Shown one piece after another: positions 15,458 to 26,200 of a stretch of 64,000 nt of DNA. Position numbers and translations under genes: made by a program. Within the stretch, counting starts at the first letter, position 1. The number at the start of each line of letters is the position of its first letter. The notes under the pieces are model-generated. The model saw only the letters and a list, made by a program, of their open reading frames with translations. It made no database searches and was not told where the DNA came from. The stretch spans positions 332,809-396,808 of the forward strand of contig NZ_JADBGR010000107.1 in assembly GCF_014892515.1 (NCBI RefSeq), given 5' to 3'. The stretch comes from Myceligenerans pegani. Lineage in GTDB: Bacteria; Actinomycetota; Actinomycetes; Actinomycetales; Cellulomonadaceae.

Positions 15458-16477
15458 ATGCACGACGACGAGACCTCGACCGGCGAGTCCCCCACGGGAC
15501 GGCGACCGACGATCTACGACATCGCCGAACGCCTGGAGCTGAGTCCGTCGACCGTTTCGCGGGCTCTGCACAAGCCGGGGCGGATCAACGCCACGACGGT
15601 CGAGAAGATCCGCGCCGTGGCGGACGAGCTCGGCTATCGGGTCAACCCGATGGCCCGCGCGCTGCCGACCGGGATGTCCGGGACCTTCGCCGTCGTCCTG
15701 CCGGACATCACCAATCCCGTGCACTTCGAGCTGATCCGGGGCGCCGAACAGGTCGCCCGCTCGCACGGCGCCACGCTCGTGGTCTCGGAGTCCGAGGGCT
15801 CCCCCGCCCTGGAGCGGGAGACGATCGAGACGCTCCAGCAGTCGGTCGACGGGCTGCTCGTCGTCGCGTCCCGGCTCGACGCCGCGCAGTTGCGGAAGCT
15901 GGCGGCGATCAAGCCGATCGTCGCCGCGAACCACTCCGCACGCGACCTGCCGTCCGTCACCCCCGACCTGCGCGGAGGCCTCACCGCCGCGCTCGATCAC
16001 CTGCACGAGCTCGGTCACCGGTCCGTGGCCTACCTCGGGGTCACCGGCCTCGCCATCAACCGCGCCCGGTGGGACATCCTCCTCGACCTCGCCACCGAGG
16101 GCTCGATGTCCGTCGTCGAGATCGGGATCGAGGAGCCGACCGTCGACGGCGGGTCCTCCGCCCTGCGGCGCATCCGGGCGAGCGGGGTCACGGCGGTCCT
16201 CGCCTACAACGACCTCGTGGCCCACGGCGTCCTGCGCGCGGCCCGTGCGGCCGGCATCGACGTCCCGACGGCGTTCAGCGTCGTCGGCTTCGACGACATC
16301 TTCAGCGCCGAGCTCACCGTGCCGGCCCTGACGACGCTGCGGTCGCCGTTGCGCGACATCGGCACGAAGGCGATGGCCCTGCTCGCCGATCCCGGGACGA
16401 ACCGCAGCCCGTCCCACGTCGTCCTCCCGATCGAGCTCGTCACGCGCGAGTCCACCGCCCCTCCCCCGCCCCGGTAG
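15458..16477 (+). CDS. LacI-family transcriptional regulator
   Basis: The 339-aa protein has a LacI helix-turn-helix (TIYDIAERLELSPSTVSRAL, about residues 16-35), the hinge helix region VNPMARAL and a periplasmic-binding-like ligand domain (FAVVLPDITNPVHFELIRGA through VVGFDDIFSAELTVPALTTL). LacI proteins usually sense sugars, but no transporter or glycosidase gene is adjacent, so the ligand is unknown. The ATG at 15458 is better spaced from AGAGG than the ATG nine bases upstream. A perfect inverted repeat upstream suggests autoregulation. Confidence 0.85.
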   Translation: MHDDETSTGESPTGRRPTIYDIAERLELSPSTVSRALHKPGRINATTVEKIRAVADELGYRVNPMARALPTGMSGTFAVVLPDITNPVHFELIRGAEQVARSHGATLVVSESEGSPALERETIETLQQSVDGLLVVASRLDAAQLRKLAAIKPIVAANHSARDLPSVTPDLRGGLTAALDHLHELGHRSVAYLGVTGLAINRARWDILLDLATEGSMSVVEIGIEEPTVDGGSSALRRIRASGVTAVLAYNDLVAHGVLRAARAAGIDVPTAFSVVGFDDIFSAELTVPALTTLRSPLRDIGTKAMALLADPGTNRSPSHVVLPIELVTRESTAPPPPR

Positions 16478-16482
16478 CGCCG

Positions 16483-16523
16483 TAGTCACAGGCATAGTCA
16501 CAAAAGTGCACATGCAGTACCGT
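16483..16523 (+). promoter_or_regulatory. Promoter with TAGTCACA direct repeats
   Basis: TAGTCACA occurs at 16483-16490 and 16495-16502, exactly 12 bp apart. TACCGT at 16518-16523 is a -10 candidate 6 nt before the ATG at 16530. The repeats occupy the -35 region and may bind an activator. Confidence 0.45.
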
Positions 16524-16529
16524 CTCGGC

Positions 16530-18128
16530 ATGAATCAGATCGAGCAGAACGGGCGGCAGCTGCTCGAGAAATGGGACCACTTCCGAGCGACCTCAGGCGC
16601 CTCGGAGGGCGATGACCGGTTCAGGCACTTTCTCATGGAGTACATTCCGGCGGAGCAGGCGAGGCTCGGCGAGCCGCTGGAGGATCGCCTGCACGCGCAC
16701 GCCGCGTCGACGATCGCCGTCGTCGATCTCTGCGAAGCGCTGGGACGGAATCACGACGCGCTGACGGTCACCGAGTGGGCAGCGCGAGAGCATGTTCCCC
16801 GGGGCGGGGACGTCGCCGTGCGCACCGTGTGGGCCTGTACGGACGCGTGCCGGGTCGCGAGCTCGCACGCCGACCTGTTTCAGCGCTCGACCGACCTGCT
16901 CGAGTGGATCGCGAGGGCCCTACCGCGAGGTGAGCGCGGGGAAGCCGCGATCGCCGCCTCGAGGACGCTGCTGGTCCTGGCGTCGATCTACCAGACGACG
17001 ACGGACCGTGCGAACCACTCCGAACAGTCCAGGAAGATGGAGAAGATCCTCGGCCGCATCATCACGACCTGGCCGGACAGCGAGGATCCGGCGGTCCGGT
17101 TCCACGTCCACAGCGCGCGCCTGAATCGCGCGCTCGTCCGGATCGAGCTGGCCGACGAATCAGGGGCGCGACAAGACCTCGTCCGTCTCGCGTCGATCAC
17201 GCAGCCGGAGAGAGACATGGCCGGCGTCGGCGAGTTCGTCGACGTGGCCGAGCATGCGATCCCGATACTCGACACGTTCGGGAAGTATCCCGACCCGGAA
17301 TTCAATCTCCGTTACCTGAAGGCACAGCGGCGACGCGACCTGCGGGAGCTTCGCCTCCGCACCTTCGCCCGCAACAATCCGGCCAGATACGCGCGCCTCG
17401 CGTCCGACGCCCACCGGCGCACGGTCCGCCTGCTCACCCGGCTCCTCGTCACCGGCCTGCCCGTGGTCCTGCTGCTGCGCAACTTCGAGATGGTCGAGTC
17501 CTCGCACATCGGCGAGGTCCTGTTCTCCGACGGCGGCTACCGGAAAGAGCACGTCCGGAGGATCTCGGCGACGAAGGGCGCGTCCACGATCGACCGGCTG
17601 AGCACGGCGGTGGACCTCGTCAGCGTGTCGAACGCCGCGGCGGGGGAACTCGAGCTGGACGCCGTGGGGCTGGACTTCGGACGGCCCGCGCTACGCCGGC
17701 CCCTGTACCTGTCGAACGACGACTGGCTCTCGAGTGTCGCCGAACTCGTCGCGGTAGCGGACGTGATCCTGATGTGGACCTCCGAGAAGTCCCCCGGCGT
17801 CGTGCAGGAACTGGAGCTCGTCCAGCGCCTGGGGCGCGCGGGAGACTCGTACGCCCTGCTCGAACCACAGGTGGACGACCCGGTCTACCCGGCACTCACC
17901 AAGCAGCCCCGCAAGGACACCGCACCGTTGACCGCCTCGGACCCGTTGCTCGCCGGGTATCGCGACGTGGTGGAGCTCGGCACCGATCGGCCGACCGCCG
18001 ACGCCGGCCCGGCGGCCGCCGAGCGGCTGGCCGATGAGGTCCTGAGCCGCGTCCAGGAGCTCGGTCGGCGCGAGCGGACCGAACGGATCAGGACCCTTGC
18101 CGCGCGCGCCGGTCACGTCTGGTCGTAG
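16530..18128 (+). CDS. Large orphan protein with C-terminal LRSF-like domain
   Basis: This 532-aa protein has no confident family. Residues 1-290 are mostly helical and could be TPR-like. A short hydrophobic run with LLVTGLPVVLLLRNFEM (about 300-318) begins a C-terminal segment that ends with DDWLSSVAELVAVADVILMW and GVVQELELVQRL (about 435). This order recalls uncharacterised proteins with an LRSF-x-DD start, a D-x-W middle and an ELE end, which resemble TIR-like or nucleotide-binding folds. The ATG at 16530 is preferred because TACCGT lies 6 nt upstream and no ribosome binding site is present. It stands alone. A sensor or effector role, possibly in defence, is speculation. Confidence 0.6.
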   Translation: MNQIEQNGRQLLEKWDHFRATSGASEGDDRFRHFLMEYIPAEQARLGEPLEDRLHAHAASTIAVVDLCEALGRNHDALTVTEWAAREHVPRGGDVAVRTVWACTDACRVASSHADLFQRSTDLLEWIARALPRGERGEAAIAASRTLLVLASIYQTTTDRANHSEQSRKMEKILGRIITTWPDSEDPAVRFHVHSARLNRALVRIELADESGARQDLVRLASITQPERDMAGVGEFVDVAEHAIPILDTFGKYPDPEFNLRYLKAQRRRDLRELRLRTFARNNPARYARLASDAHRRTVRLLTRLLVTGLPVVLLLRNFEMVESSHIGEVLFSDGGYRKEHVRRISATKGASTIDRLSTAVDLVSVSNAAAGELELDAVGLDFGRPALRRPLYLSNDDWLSSVAELVAVADVILMWTSEKSPGVVQELELVQRLGRAGDSYALLEPQVDDPVYPALTKQPRKDTAPLTASDPLLAGYRDVVELGTDRPTADAGPAAAERLADEVLSRVQELGRRERTERIRTLAARAGHVWS

Positions 18129-18235
18129 CCGTCCGCGAGTCCGCCCGGCGAGAGCGCGAGGAGCTGCGCGAACGCGTTCCCGGTTCACCCGACCCGGGAG
18201 ACAACCTCCCTTGCGTGCGACCCGTCATAGGTGGC

Positions 18236-19498
18236 ATGAGCAATCATGCATCCGTCCATCCGGTCATCCTCGGTGGCGACGCCGGCGCCTACAGCCTCGC
18301 CCGCGCCTTCCACGAGGGCTACGGCGTCAGGTCCACCGTGGTGTCCATCCGCGCGACCCCTAACGTCGCGCACTCCCACATCGTCCGGAACGTCGTCGAA
18401 CCGCGCCTCGACGATCCCGAGGTCATGGTCGAGCTGATCCGCCGGGCCGCCGCGGCGAGCCCGGGCCCGGTCATCGCGCTCACCTGCGTGGACTGGTACG
18501 TGCGGGCGCTCGCGGAGCACCGCGAGCGGCTGGCGGACGTCGCGGTGGTCCCCTACCCGTCGGTCGATCTGCTCGACAGGGTGATGGACAAGCGGCGGTT
18601 CTCCGAGCTGTGTCATCGGATCGGCGTCCCGCATCCGCGCACGGAGGTGCGCGACGGCGGAGGTCCGGTCGGCGACCTCGACCTGAGCTATCCGGTGATC
18701 GCCAAGCCCGGCGACAACACGGCCTGGCACCGGGTCTCCTTCCCGGGCAAGGCAAAGGTGCACCTGGTGCGCGACCGCGCCGAGCTGGCCGCCCTCCTGA
18801 AGGCGGCCGGGGAGGCGGGCTACCGGCGGCCGATGATCATCCAGGAGTACGTCCCCGGCGACGACTCACAGATGCGGATCATGACCACCTACTCCGATCG
18901 AGCGGGCGCGGTGCGCATGGCGTGGGGTGGCCGCGTGCTGCTCGAGGAGCACACGCCCGGCACGCTCGGGAACCCGGCGGCGATCCTCACCGGCAGGCTC
19001 CCGCAGGTCGAGGCGGACGCCCGCCGGCTCGTGGAGCACCTGGGCTGGACAGGATTCGCGAACTTCGACGTGAAGGTGGACCCGCGGACCGGGGTCGGGC
19101 ACTTCTTCGAGCTGAACCCGCGCACGGGGCGGTCCAACTACTACCTGACCGCGAGCGGACTGAACCCCGCCGCCTACTGGATGGGCGACCATCTCACGGG
19201 GCACTGGCCGCACGCCCCGGAGCCGGTGGAGGTGCTGTACCGGATCGTCCCGGGCTTCCTCCTGGACCGGTACGTGCGCGACGAGTCGGTGCGTGCCGCC
19301 GTGCGCCGCGCCCGCGTCGTGCACCCGCTGAAGTACGGGCGCGACCTGTCGCCGCGCCGCGACGCCTGGGTACGTCTCGCGGAGCTGAACCAGGTGCGCA
19401 AGTTCTCGCGGTACCACCCGCCGCAGGACGCGCGCGGGATGTCGGGGCCGTCCAGGGTCGGTGCGCCCCCGTCGCCCGCGGAGCGCGAGGTTGCCTGA
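18236..19498 (+). CDS. ATP-grasp ligase, D-aspartate ligase-like
   Basis: The 420-aa protein is an ATP-grasp enzyme: an N-terminal pre-ATP-grasp region (VILGGDAGAYSLARAFHEG), a central ATP-binding region (YPVIAKPGDN, IIQEYVPGDDSQM) and metal-binding residues in FFELNPRTGRSN. The pattern and the aspartate racemase gene directly downstream match D-aspartate ligases, which attach D-Asp to the lysine of peptidoglycan precursors to make a D-Asp cross-bridge. The ATG at 18236 follows AGGTGGC closely. The substrate call depends on the neighbour. D-Ala-D-X or carboxylate-amine ligation is an alternative. Confidence 0.75.
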   Translation: MSNHASVHPVILGGDAGAYSLARAFHEGYGVRSTVVSIRATPNVAHSHIVRNVVEPRLDDPEVMVELIRRAAAASPGPVIALTCVDWYVRALAEHRERLADVAVVPYPSVDLLDRVMDKRRFSELCHRIGVPHPRTEVRDGGGPVGDLDLSYPVIAKPGDNTAWHRVSFPGKAKVHLVRDRAELAALLKAAGEAGYRRPMIIQEYVPGDDSQMRIMTTYSDRAGAVRMAWGGRVLLEEHTPGTLGNPAAILTGRLPQVEADARRLVEHLGWTGFANFDVKVDPRTGVGHFFELNPRTGRSNYYLTASGLNPAAYWMGDHLTGHWPHAPEPVEVLYRIVPGFLLDRYVRDESVRAAVRRARVVHPLKYGRDLSPRRDAWVRLAELNQVRKFSRYHPPQDARGMSGPSRVGAPPSPAEREVA

Positions 19499-20279
19499 CG
19501 CCGGCGCTCCGGGGGCGGGGACCGCCGGAACGCTCGTCGGCGTGCTGGGCGGGGTCGGGCCGCTCGCGACGGTCCGGTTCATGGAGCGCGTCGTCCGCCT
19601 GACCGACGCGGCGCGTGACCAGGACCACGTCGACATGGTGGTGCTGCAGCACGCGGCCGTCCCGGACCGGACGGCGTTCGTGCTGGGGCGTTCCACCGAC
19701 GACCCCGGGCCCGTGCTCGCCGCCGACGCGCGGCGGCTCGCCGCGGCGGGGGCCGGCTTCCTCGTGCTGCCGTGCAACACGGCACACGCGTTCGCCGGCG
19801 CGATCGCCGCGGCCACGCCGGTCCCGCTGCTGTCCGCGGTGGACGTGACGGTGTCCGCGGTGCTGTCGCGCGGCACCTGGACCGGGGGCCGCGACACGAC
19901 GCGGCCGGGGGCGGTCGGCCTCCTCGCGACGGAGGGGACGATCGAGTCGGGCGTCTACCGGGGTGCCTTCGGCGCGCGCGGCGTCGCGACCCTGGTGCCG
20001 GACGCCGCCGGCCAGGCGACGGTGACGTCCCTCGTCTACGACGGCGTGAAGGCGGGCCGTGGCGGTGACCTGAGCGGGCTGGAGAGCGTCGTCGCCGACC
20101 TGCGGTCACGTGGGGCCGGGGCGATCGTGCTGGGGTGCACCGAGCTGTCGGTCGCGGCGGAGGCGACGCCCCCGGACCTCCTGCCCGACGTCGTGCTCGT
20201 GGACGCCCTCGACGAACTGGCCCGGGCGACGGTGCCCCGCGCGGGACGCCGGCTGCGCGCATCGACCCGGACGCGGTGA
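19491..20279 (+). CDS. Aspartate/glutamate racemase family
   Basis: This PLP-independent racemase has GVLGGVGPLATVRFMERV at the start, DQDHVDMV, PDRTAF and the two catalytic cysteines in LPCNTAH and LGCTELS. It should supply D-aspartate, or D-glutamate, to the ATP-grasp ligase encoded upstream. I chose the TTG at 19491, which overlaps the end of the ligase gene and follows GGAGCGCGAGG; the frame is open back to a GTG at 19461. The 262-aa length is normal for the family. Confidence 0.82.
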   Translation: MPDAGAPGAGTAGTLVGVLGGVGPLATVRFMERVVRLTDAARDQDHVDMVVLQHAAVPDRTAFVLGRSTDDPGPVLAADARRLAAAGAGFLVLPCNTAHAFAGAIAAATPVPLLSAVDVTVSAVLSRGTWTGGRDTTRPGAVGLLATEGTIESGVYRGAFGARGVATLVPDAAGQATVTSLVYDGVKAGRGGDLSGLESVVADLRSRGAGAIVLGCTELSVAAEATPPDLLPDVVLVDALDELARATVPRAGRRLRASTRTR

Positions 20280-20430
20280 GGCCGGGACCGCGGCAGCGAG
20301 CGGGAGCCGTCGAGATAAGGAAGACAAAGCGGACAGATAGAATTCACCCGACAGTCGGTCCGCCGTCGGGCCCACGTCGGCTGGGCGGGCGAGGATTCCC
20401 CGGCAGTCCCCAACCGAGAGGGAGGCCAGC

Positions 20431-20847
20431 GTGCCCGAGAAGAACAGCATCATGTCCCGCCTTGTCAGGATGCTCGTCGTCCTGGCCGCCACGGCCGGCT
20501 TCGTCACCGGCGGCGTGTCCGTCGCCCCCGCGGCGGAGGCGGACGTCTACAACTCCTGCACGCACCACGGTTGTGCGGAGGCGTACTCGTCGAACTCGAT
20601 CTGGAGTTCCAAGGGCTACCCGAGCACGCGCGGCTGGTACAGCTGGCCGAACGGTCAGTGCAACTTCGCGGGCGGCACGCACCACAACCGCGAGGGTCAG
20701 CTCCCGGCCGGCCACTCCTACCTCGAGTTCGACGTCACGCCGCGCGCCTGCGGCGCCGCGCGGCAGTCCTACCGGCTCGTCCTGGACCGCACCACCGGCG
20801 TGGTCTACTTCTCCCCCAACCACTACGGCGACTTCTACCGGATGTGA
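20431..20847 (+). CDS. Secreted barnase-like guanyl-specific ribonuclease
   Basis: The 138-aa precursor has a signal peptide (about residues 1-36) and a small ribonuclease domain of the barnase/RNase Sa type. Matching features are NREGQLP for the guanine loop, Glu99 in YLEFDV as the likely general base, arginines 111 and 115, and His131 in the closing NHYGDF. Four cysteines (43, 48, 77, 107) could form disulfides. The GTG follows GGGAGG. A barstar-like gene lies 85 bp downstream, so this is probably an exported RNase with a cytoplasmic inhibitor. An AT-richer tract at 20,310-20,345 may hold its promoter. Confidence 0.8.
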   Translation: MPEKNSIMSRLVRMLVVLAATAGFVTGGVSVAPAAEADVYNSCTHHGCAEAYSSNSIWSSKGYPSTRGWYSWPNGQCNFAGGTHHNREGQLPAGHSYLEFDVTPRACGAARQSYRLVLDRTTGVVYFSPNHYGDFYRM

Positions 20848-20852
20848 CGCGG

Positions 20853-20899
20853 CCCGTGCGCTGCGACGGCCCGGTCGGAGGTCGGCCGCAGCGCACGGG
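20853..20899 (+). terminator. Terminator between RNase and barstar genes
   Basis: CCCGTGCGCTGCG (20853-20865) pairs with CGCAGCGCACGGG (20887-20899), a perfect 13-bp stem just after the RNase stop. It should separate the two transcripts. Confidence 0.65.
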
Positions 20900-20920
20900 A
20901 CCGGCCCTGAGCGGGATGGA

Positions 20921-20926
20921 TAGCCT
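20921..20926 (+). promoter_or_regulatory. -10 box for leaderless barstar gene
   Basis: TAGCCT lies 6 nt before the ATG at 20933, which has no Shine-Dalgarno. This fits a leaderless transcript and gives the inhibitor its own promoter. Confidence 0.5.
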
Positions 20927-20932
20927 CGGACC

Positions 20933-21343
20933 ATGACCGACGACCTGCCCGTGCTCGTCATCGACGGAACACGGTTCACCGACCTCGACGGCTTCGCCCG
21001 CGAGTTCTCCCGGCTGCTGAGCGGGTACACCTGGCGAGGGAACCTCGACGCCCTCGACGACGTGCTCCGCGGCGGGTACGGCACCCCTGCGGGCGGCTGG
21101 GTGCTGAGGTGGGTCGCCTCCGAGACGTCCCGCGTGGCCCTCGGTCACCCCGAGACGGCCCGACGGCTGGAGCGGCTCCTGCCCCGCGTCGATCCGTCGA
21201 ACCGCGCGACCTTCGAGGCGAGGCTCGAGGAGGCGCGGCGCGGCGCGGGCCCGACGCTGTTCGACGAGATCGTCGCCGTCATCCGCGACCACGGACCCGG
21301 CGGCCGGGAGTCCGCGGACGGGATCGTGCTCGAGCTCAGGTGA
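20933..21343 (+). CDS. Barstar-family ribonuclease inhibitor
   Basis: The 136-aa protein matches barstar: IDGTRFTDLDGFAREFSRLL at the start, then the binding-helix phrase WRGNLDALDDVL, and a closing beta strand GIVLELR. It is longer than barstar (89 aa), with an extra helical insert of about 45 residues (GHPETARRLERLLPRV onward). It should bind and block the neighbouring barnase-like enzyme in the cytoplasm. Its own -10 box and the terminator upstream imply independent and perhaps constitutive expression. Confidence 0.82.
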   Translation: MTDDLPVLVIDGTRFTDLDGFAREFSRLLSGYTWRGNLDALDDVLRGGYGTPAGGWVLRWVASETSRVALGHPETARRLERLLPRVDPSNRATFEARLEEARRGAGPTLFDEIVAVIRDHGPGGRESADGIVLELR

Positions 21344-21527
21344 GGCTCGGCCCTCCTCGCCGACATGGAGCCCGGCGGCGCCCGGGACCGCCCGTCCGTC
21401 GTCGCCGCCGCGCCCCACCACCCGCCGTGGGTGAACTGGCCGAATACGCCCGCGATTCTCCGGACGGACGGCGACGACCCCGCTAGTGTCTCTCCGCGGG
21501 GCGACGGCGCCCCAGGGGTCACCTGCC

Positions 21528-24491
<2,964 letters not shown>

Positions 24492-24514
24492 GTTCTCGTA
24501 CCTGGGGTGAGAAC

Positions 24515-24553
24515 GGAGCGCCCGCCCCGGCTCACCGCCGGGGCGGGCGCTCC
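24515..24553. terminator. Strong hairpin after the VWD gene
   Basis: A perfect 17-bp stem (24515-24531 with 24537-24553) and 5-nt loop follow the stop of the VWD gene by 23 nt. It is a likely terminator without a clear T-run. Confidence 0.75.
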
Positions 24554-24555
24554 GC

Positions 24556-24599
24556 TTCGGGTTCTGTCAGGGACACTTTCGGGTTCTGTCAGGGACACT
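24556..24599. repeat. Perfect 22-bp tandem duplication
   Basis: The 22 bp at 24556-24577 are repeated exactly at 24578-24599. Each unit contains TGTCAGGGACA. The pair lies between a terminator and the cold-shock gene, so it may be a regulatory duplication or a recent slippage event. Confidence 0.8.
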
Positions 24600-24636
24600 G
24601 GAGGACAGCAATGTCTGCCGGAACGAGGAGTCCTAG

Positions 24637-25566
24637 GTGCCCCAGGGAACTGTCCGATGGTTCGACGCCGACCGAGGGTTCGGCTTCATCGACCTCGGGA
24701 ACGATGGCGAGGACCTGTTCGTGCATGCGTCCGAGATCGTCGGCGACGACGGACCGAAGCTGCTCCGCGAGGGGCAGGCGGTCGAGTTCGAGGTGGGCGA
24801 GGGTGAGCGTGGCCCGCAGGCGCGCCGTGTCCGTGTCACGGGCGACCGGGCCGCCGACGTGCCCGTGGGCGTGCTCGGCACCGTCATCTGGTACGAGCCG
24901 GCCAAGGGATACGGCTTCGTCATGCCCGACGACGGCCGCGCCGAGATCTTCGTGCACAGCTCGGCCGTCGTCACCGGCGGTGTGATCTCGGAGGGGCAGC
25001 GGGTGGCGTTCCTCGTCGTCGACGGGGAGAGGGGACCCCAGGCGGACCACCTGCTGCCACTCGGGGCGGAGGCCGCACGATCGGCCTCCGACGGCGCGGA
25101 CGGCACGGTGTCCTGGTACGACGACGCCAAGGGCTTCGGGTTCATCGCTCCCGACTCGGGTGGCGAGGACGTCTTCGTCCACGTCAGTGCGCTCGGCCCG
25201 GGTCTGGCCGAGCTCTCCGAGGGAGCACGCGTGACGTACGACGTCGTCGAGGGCGACAAGGGGCCGAATGCCCGCAACGTGCAGCTCGTGCGGGGCTCCG
25301 GGAGTGCGCGCGCGGCCACGGACCGCGGTCGGTCGAGCCGTCCCGCGGCATCGGGCGGGCCTGTGCGCGGAGGCGAGGGCACCGTCGCGCGCTACGACGC
25401 GGAACGCGGTTTCGGCTTCATCACCCCCGATGCCGGGGGGCCGGACCTGTTCGTGCACGTGTCGGTCGTGCGGGACGCCGAGGTCCTGGAGGAGGGTGAT
25501 CGGGTCCGCTTCAAGGTGCGCCAGAGTGACCGGGGACCGCAGGCCGACCGTGTCGAACGGGCGTGA
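24637..25566 (+). CDS. Protein of four cold-shock domains
   Basis: The 309-aa protein is four cold-shock domains in a row (about residues 4-68, 79-138, 153-215, 246-308). Each has an RNP1-like motif (RGFGFI, KGYGFV, KGFGFI, RGFGFI) and an RNP2-like motif ([28 protein letters not shown]). Linkers 2-3 and 3-4 are short and Ala/Ser/Gly/Arg-rich. Cold-shock domains bind single-stranded RNA or DNA, and bacterial members usually have one domain of about 70 aa. Four would allow a long or multivalent RNA contact. The GTG follows GAGGAG with good spacing. The upstream 22-bp tandem repeat may take part in regulation. Confidence 0.9.
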   Translation: MPQGTVRWFDADRGFGFIDLGNDGEDLFVHASEIVGDDGPKLLREGQAVEFEVGEGERGPQARRVRVTGDRAADVPVGVLGTVIWYEPAKGYGFVMPDDGRAEIFVHSSAVVTGGVISEGQRVAFLVVDGERGPQADHLLPLGAEAARSASDGADGTVSWYDDAKGFGFIAPDSGGEDVFVHVSALGPGLAELSEGARVTYDVVEGDKGPNARNVQLVRGSGSARAATDRGRSSRPAASGGPVRGGEGTVARYDAERGFGFITPDAGGPDLFVHVSVVRDAEVLEEGDRVRFKVRQSDRGPQADRVERA

Positions 25567-25577
25567 GCCGTGGTGGT

Positions 25578-26039
25578 TCACGCTTGCTGTCCGGTCGCCA
25601 GGGTCGCCGACGGTACGGTGCGGGGCCAGGTCCAGGCGTACCGCACGATGAGGGCGAGAAGGATCAGTTCCAGTACGACGCCGAGGCCGTAGAAGTACAG
25701 CCAGGACTCGCCCACCGCGTTGAATGCCGTGACGGGTACGAAGAGCGAGGCCACGACGAGGTTCGTGACGCGGTTCGCCCGGGCGGGCAGCGTCGTCGAC
25801 AGCACGACCATGAGGCTCGGGATGGCCATGAGGGTCAGCGCCGTGGTCGAGAAGGTCTGGGAGAGGTCGAACTCGAAGACCTTGCCGTCGAGGATCTCTT
25901 CGACCACGCCGGGCGTGAAGAAGTTGAGAATGTCCACGTAGACGTACAGGAACATGACGCTTGTCCACGTTGCGGCGAGCTTGGCTCTCACCGAGATCGG
26001 CTGCTCTTCCGGTGTGGTGGTGGGTTGACGTGTTCTCAT
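25578..26039 (-). CDS. Four-helix membrane protein, DUF6326-like
   Basis: The 153-aa protein has a polar N-terminus and about four membrane helices (starting near WTSVMFLYVYVDIL, LTLMAIPSLMVVLS, RVTNLVVASLFVPV and LYFYGLGVVLELILL). It resembles small actinobacterial DUF6326-type proteins of unknown role. The ATG at 26039 follows GGAGCC; an ATG at 26078 is possible. It faces the cold-shock gene convergently with an 11-bp gap. Confidence 0.65.
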   Translation of the reverse strand: MRTRQPTTTPEEQPISVRAKLAATWTSVMFLYVYVDILNFFTPGVVEEILDGKVFEFDLSQTFSTTALTLMAIPSLMVVLSTTLPARANRVTNLVVASLFVPVTAFNAVGESWLYFYGLGVVLELILLALIVRYAWTWPRTVPSATLATGQQA

Positions 26040-26188
26040 GCTGGGCTCCGTTGTCGTGGTAGGGATCGATGCGTCCACGATCGCTGAGCCCGGCGGCGGG
26101 CAGATCCGCCCGGAGGCCGGAGTCGCCCGGCCGATGGCATGATCTCTCTCTCGTTCTTTCGGTGGGTACGCCGCGGCCCGCCGATCTC

Positions 26189-26194
26189 TAGGCT
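26189..26194 (+). promoter_or_regulatory. -10 box for leaderless histidine kinase gene
   Basis: TAGGCT lies 6 nt before the GTG at 26201, which lacks a good Shine-Dalgarno. This fits leaderless transcription. Confidence 0.5.
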
Positions 26195-26200
26195 GGAGCC

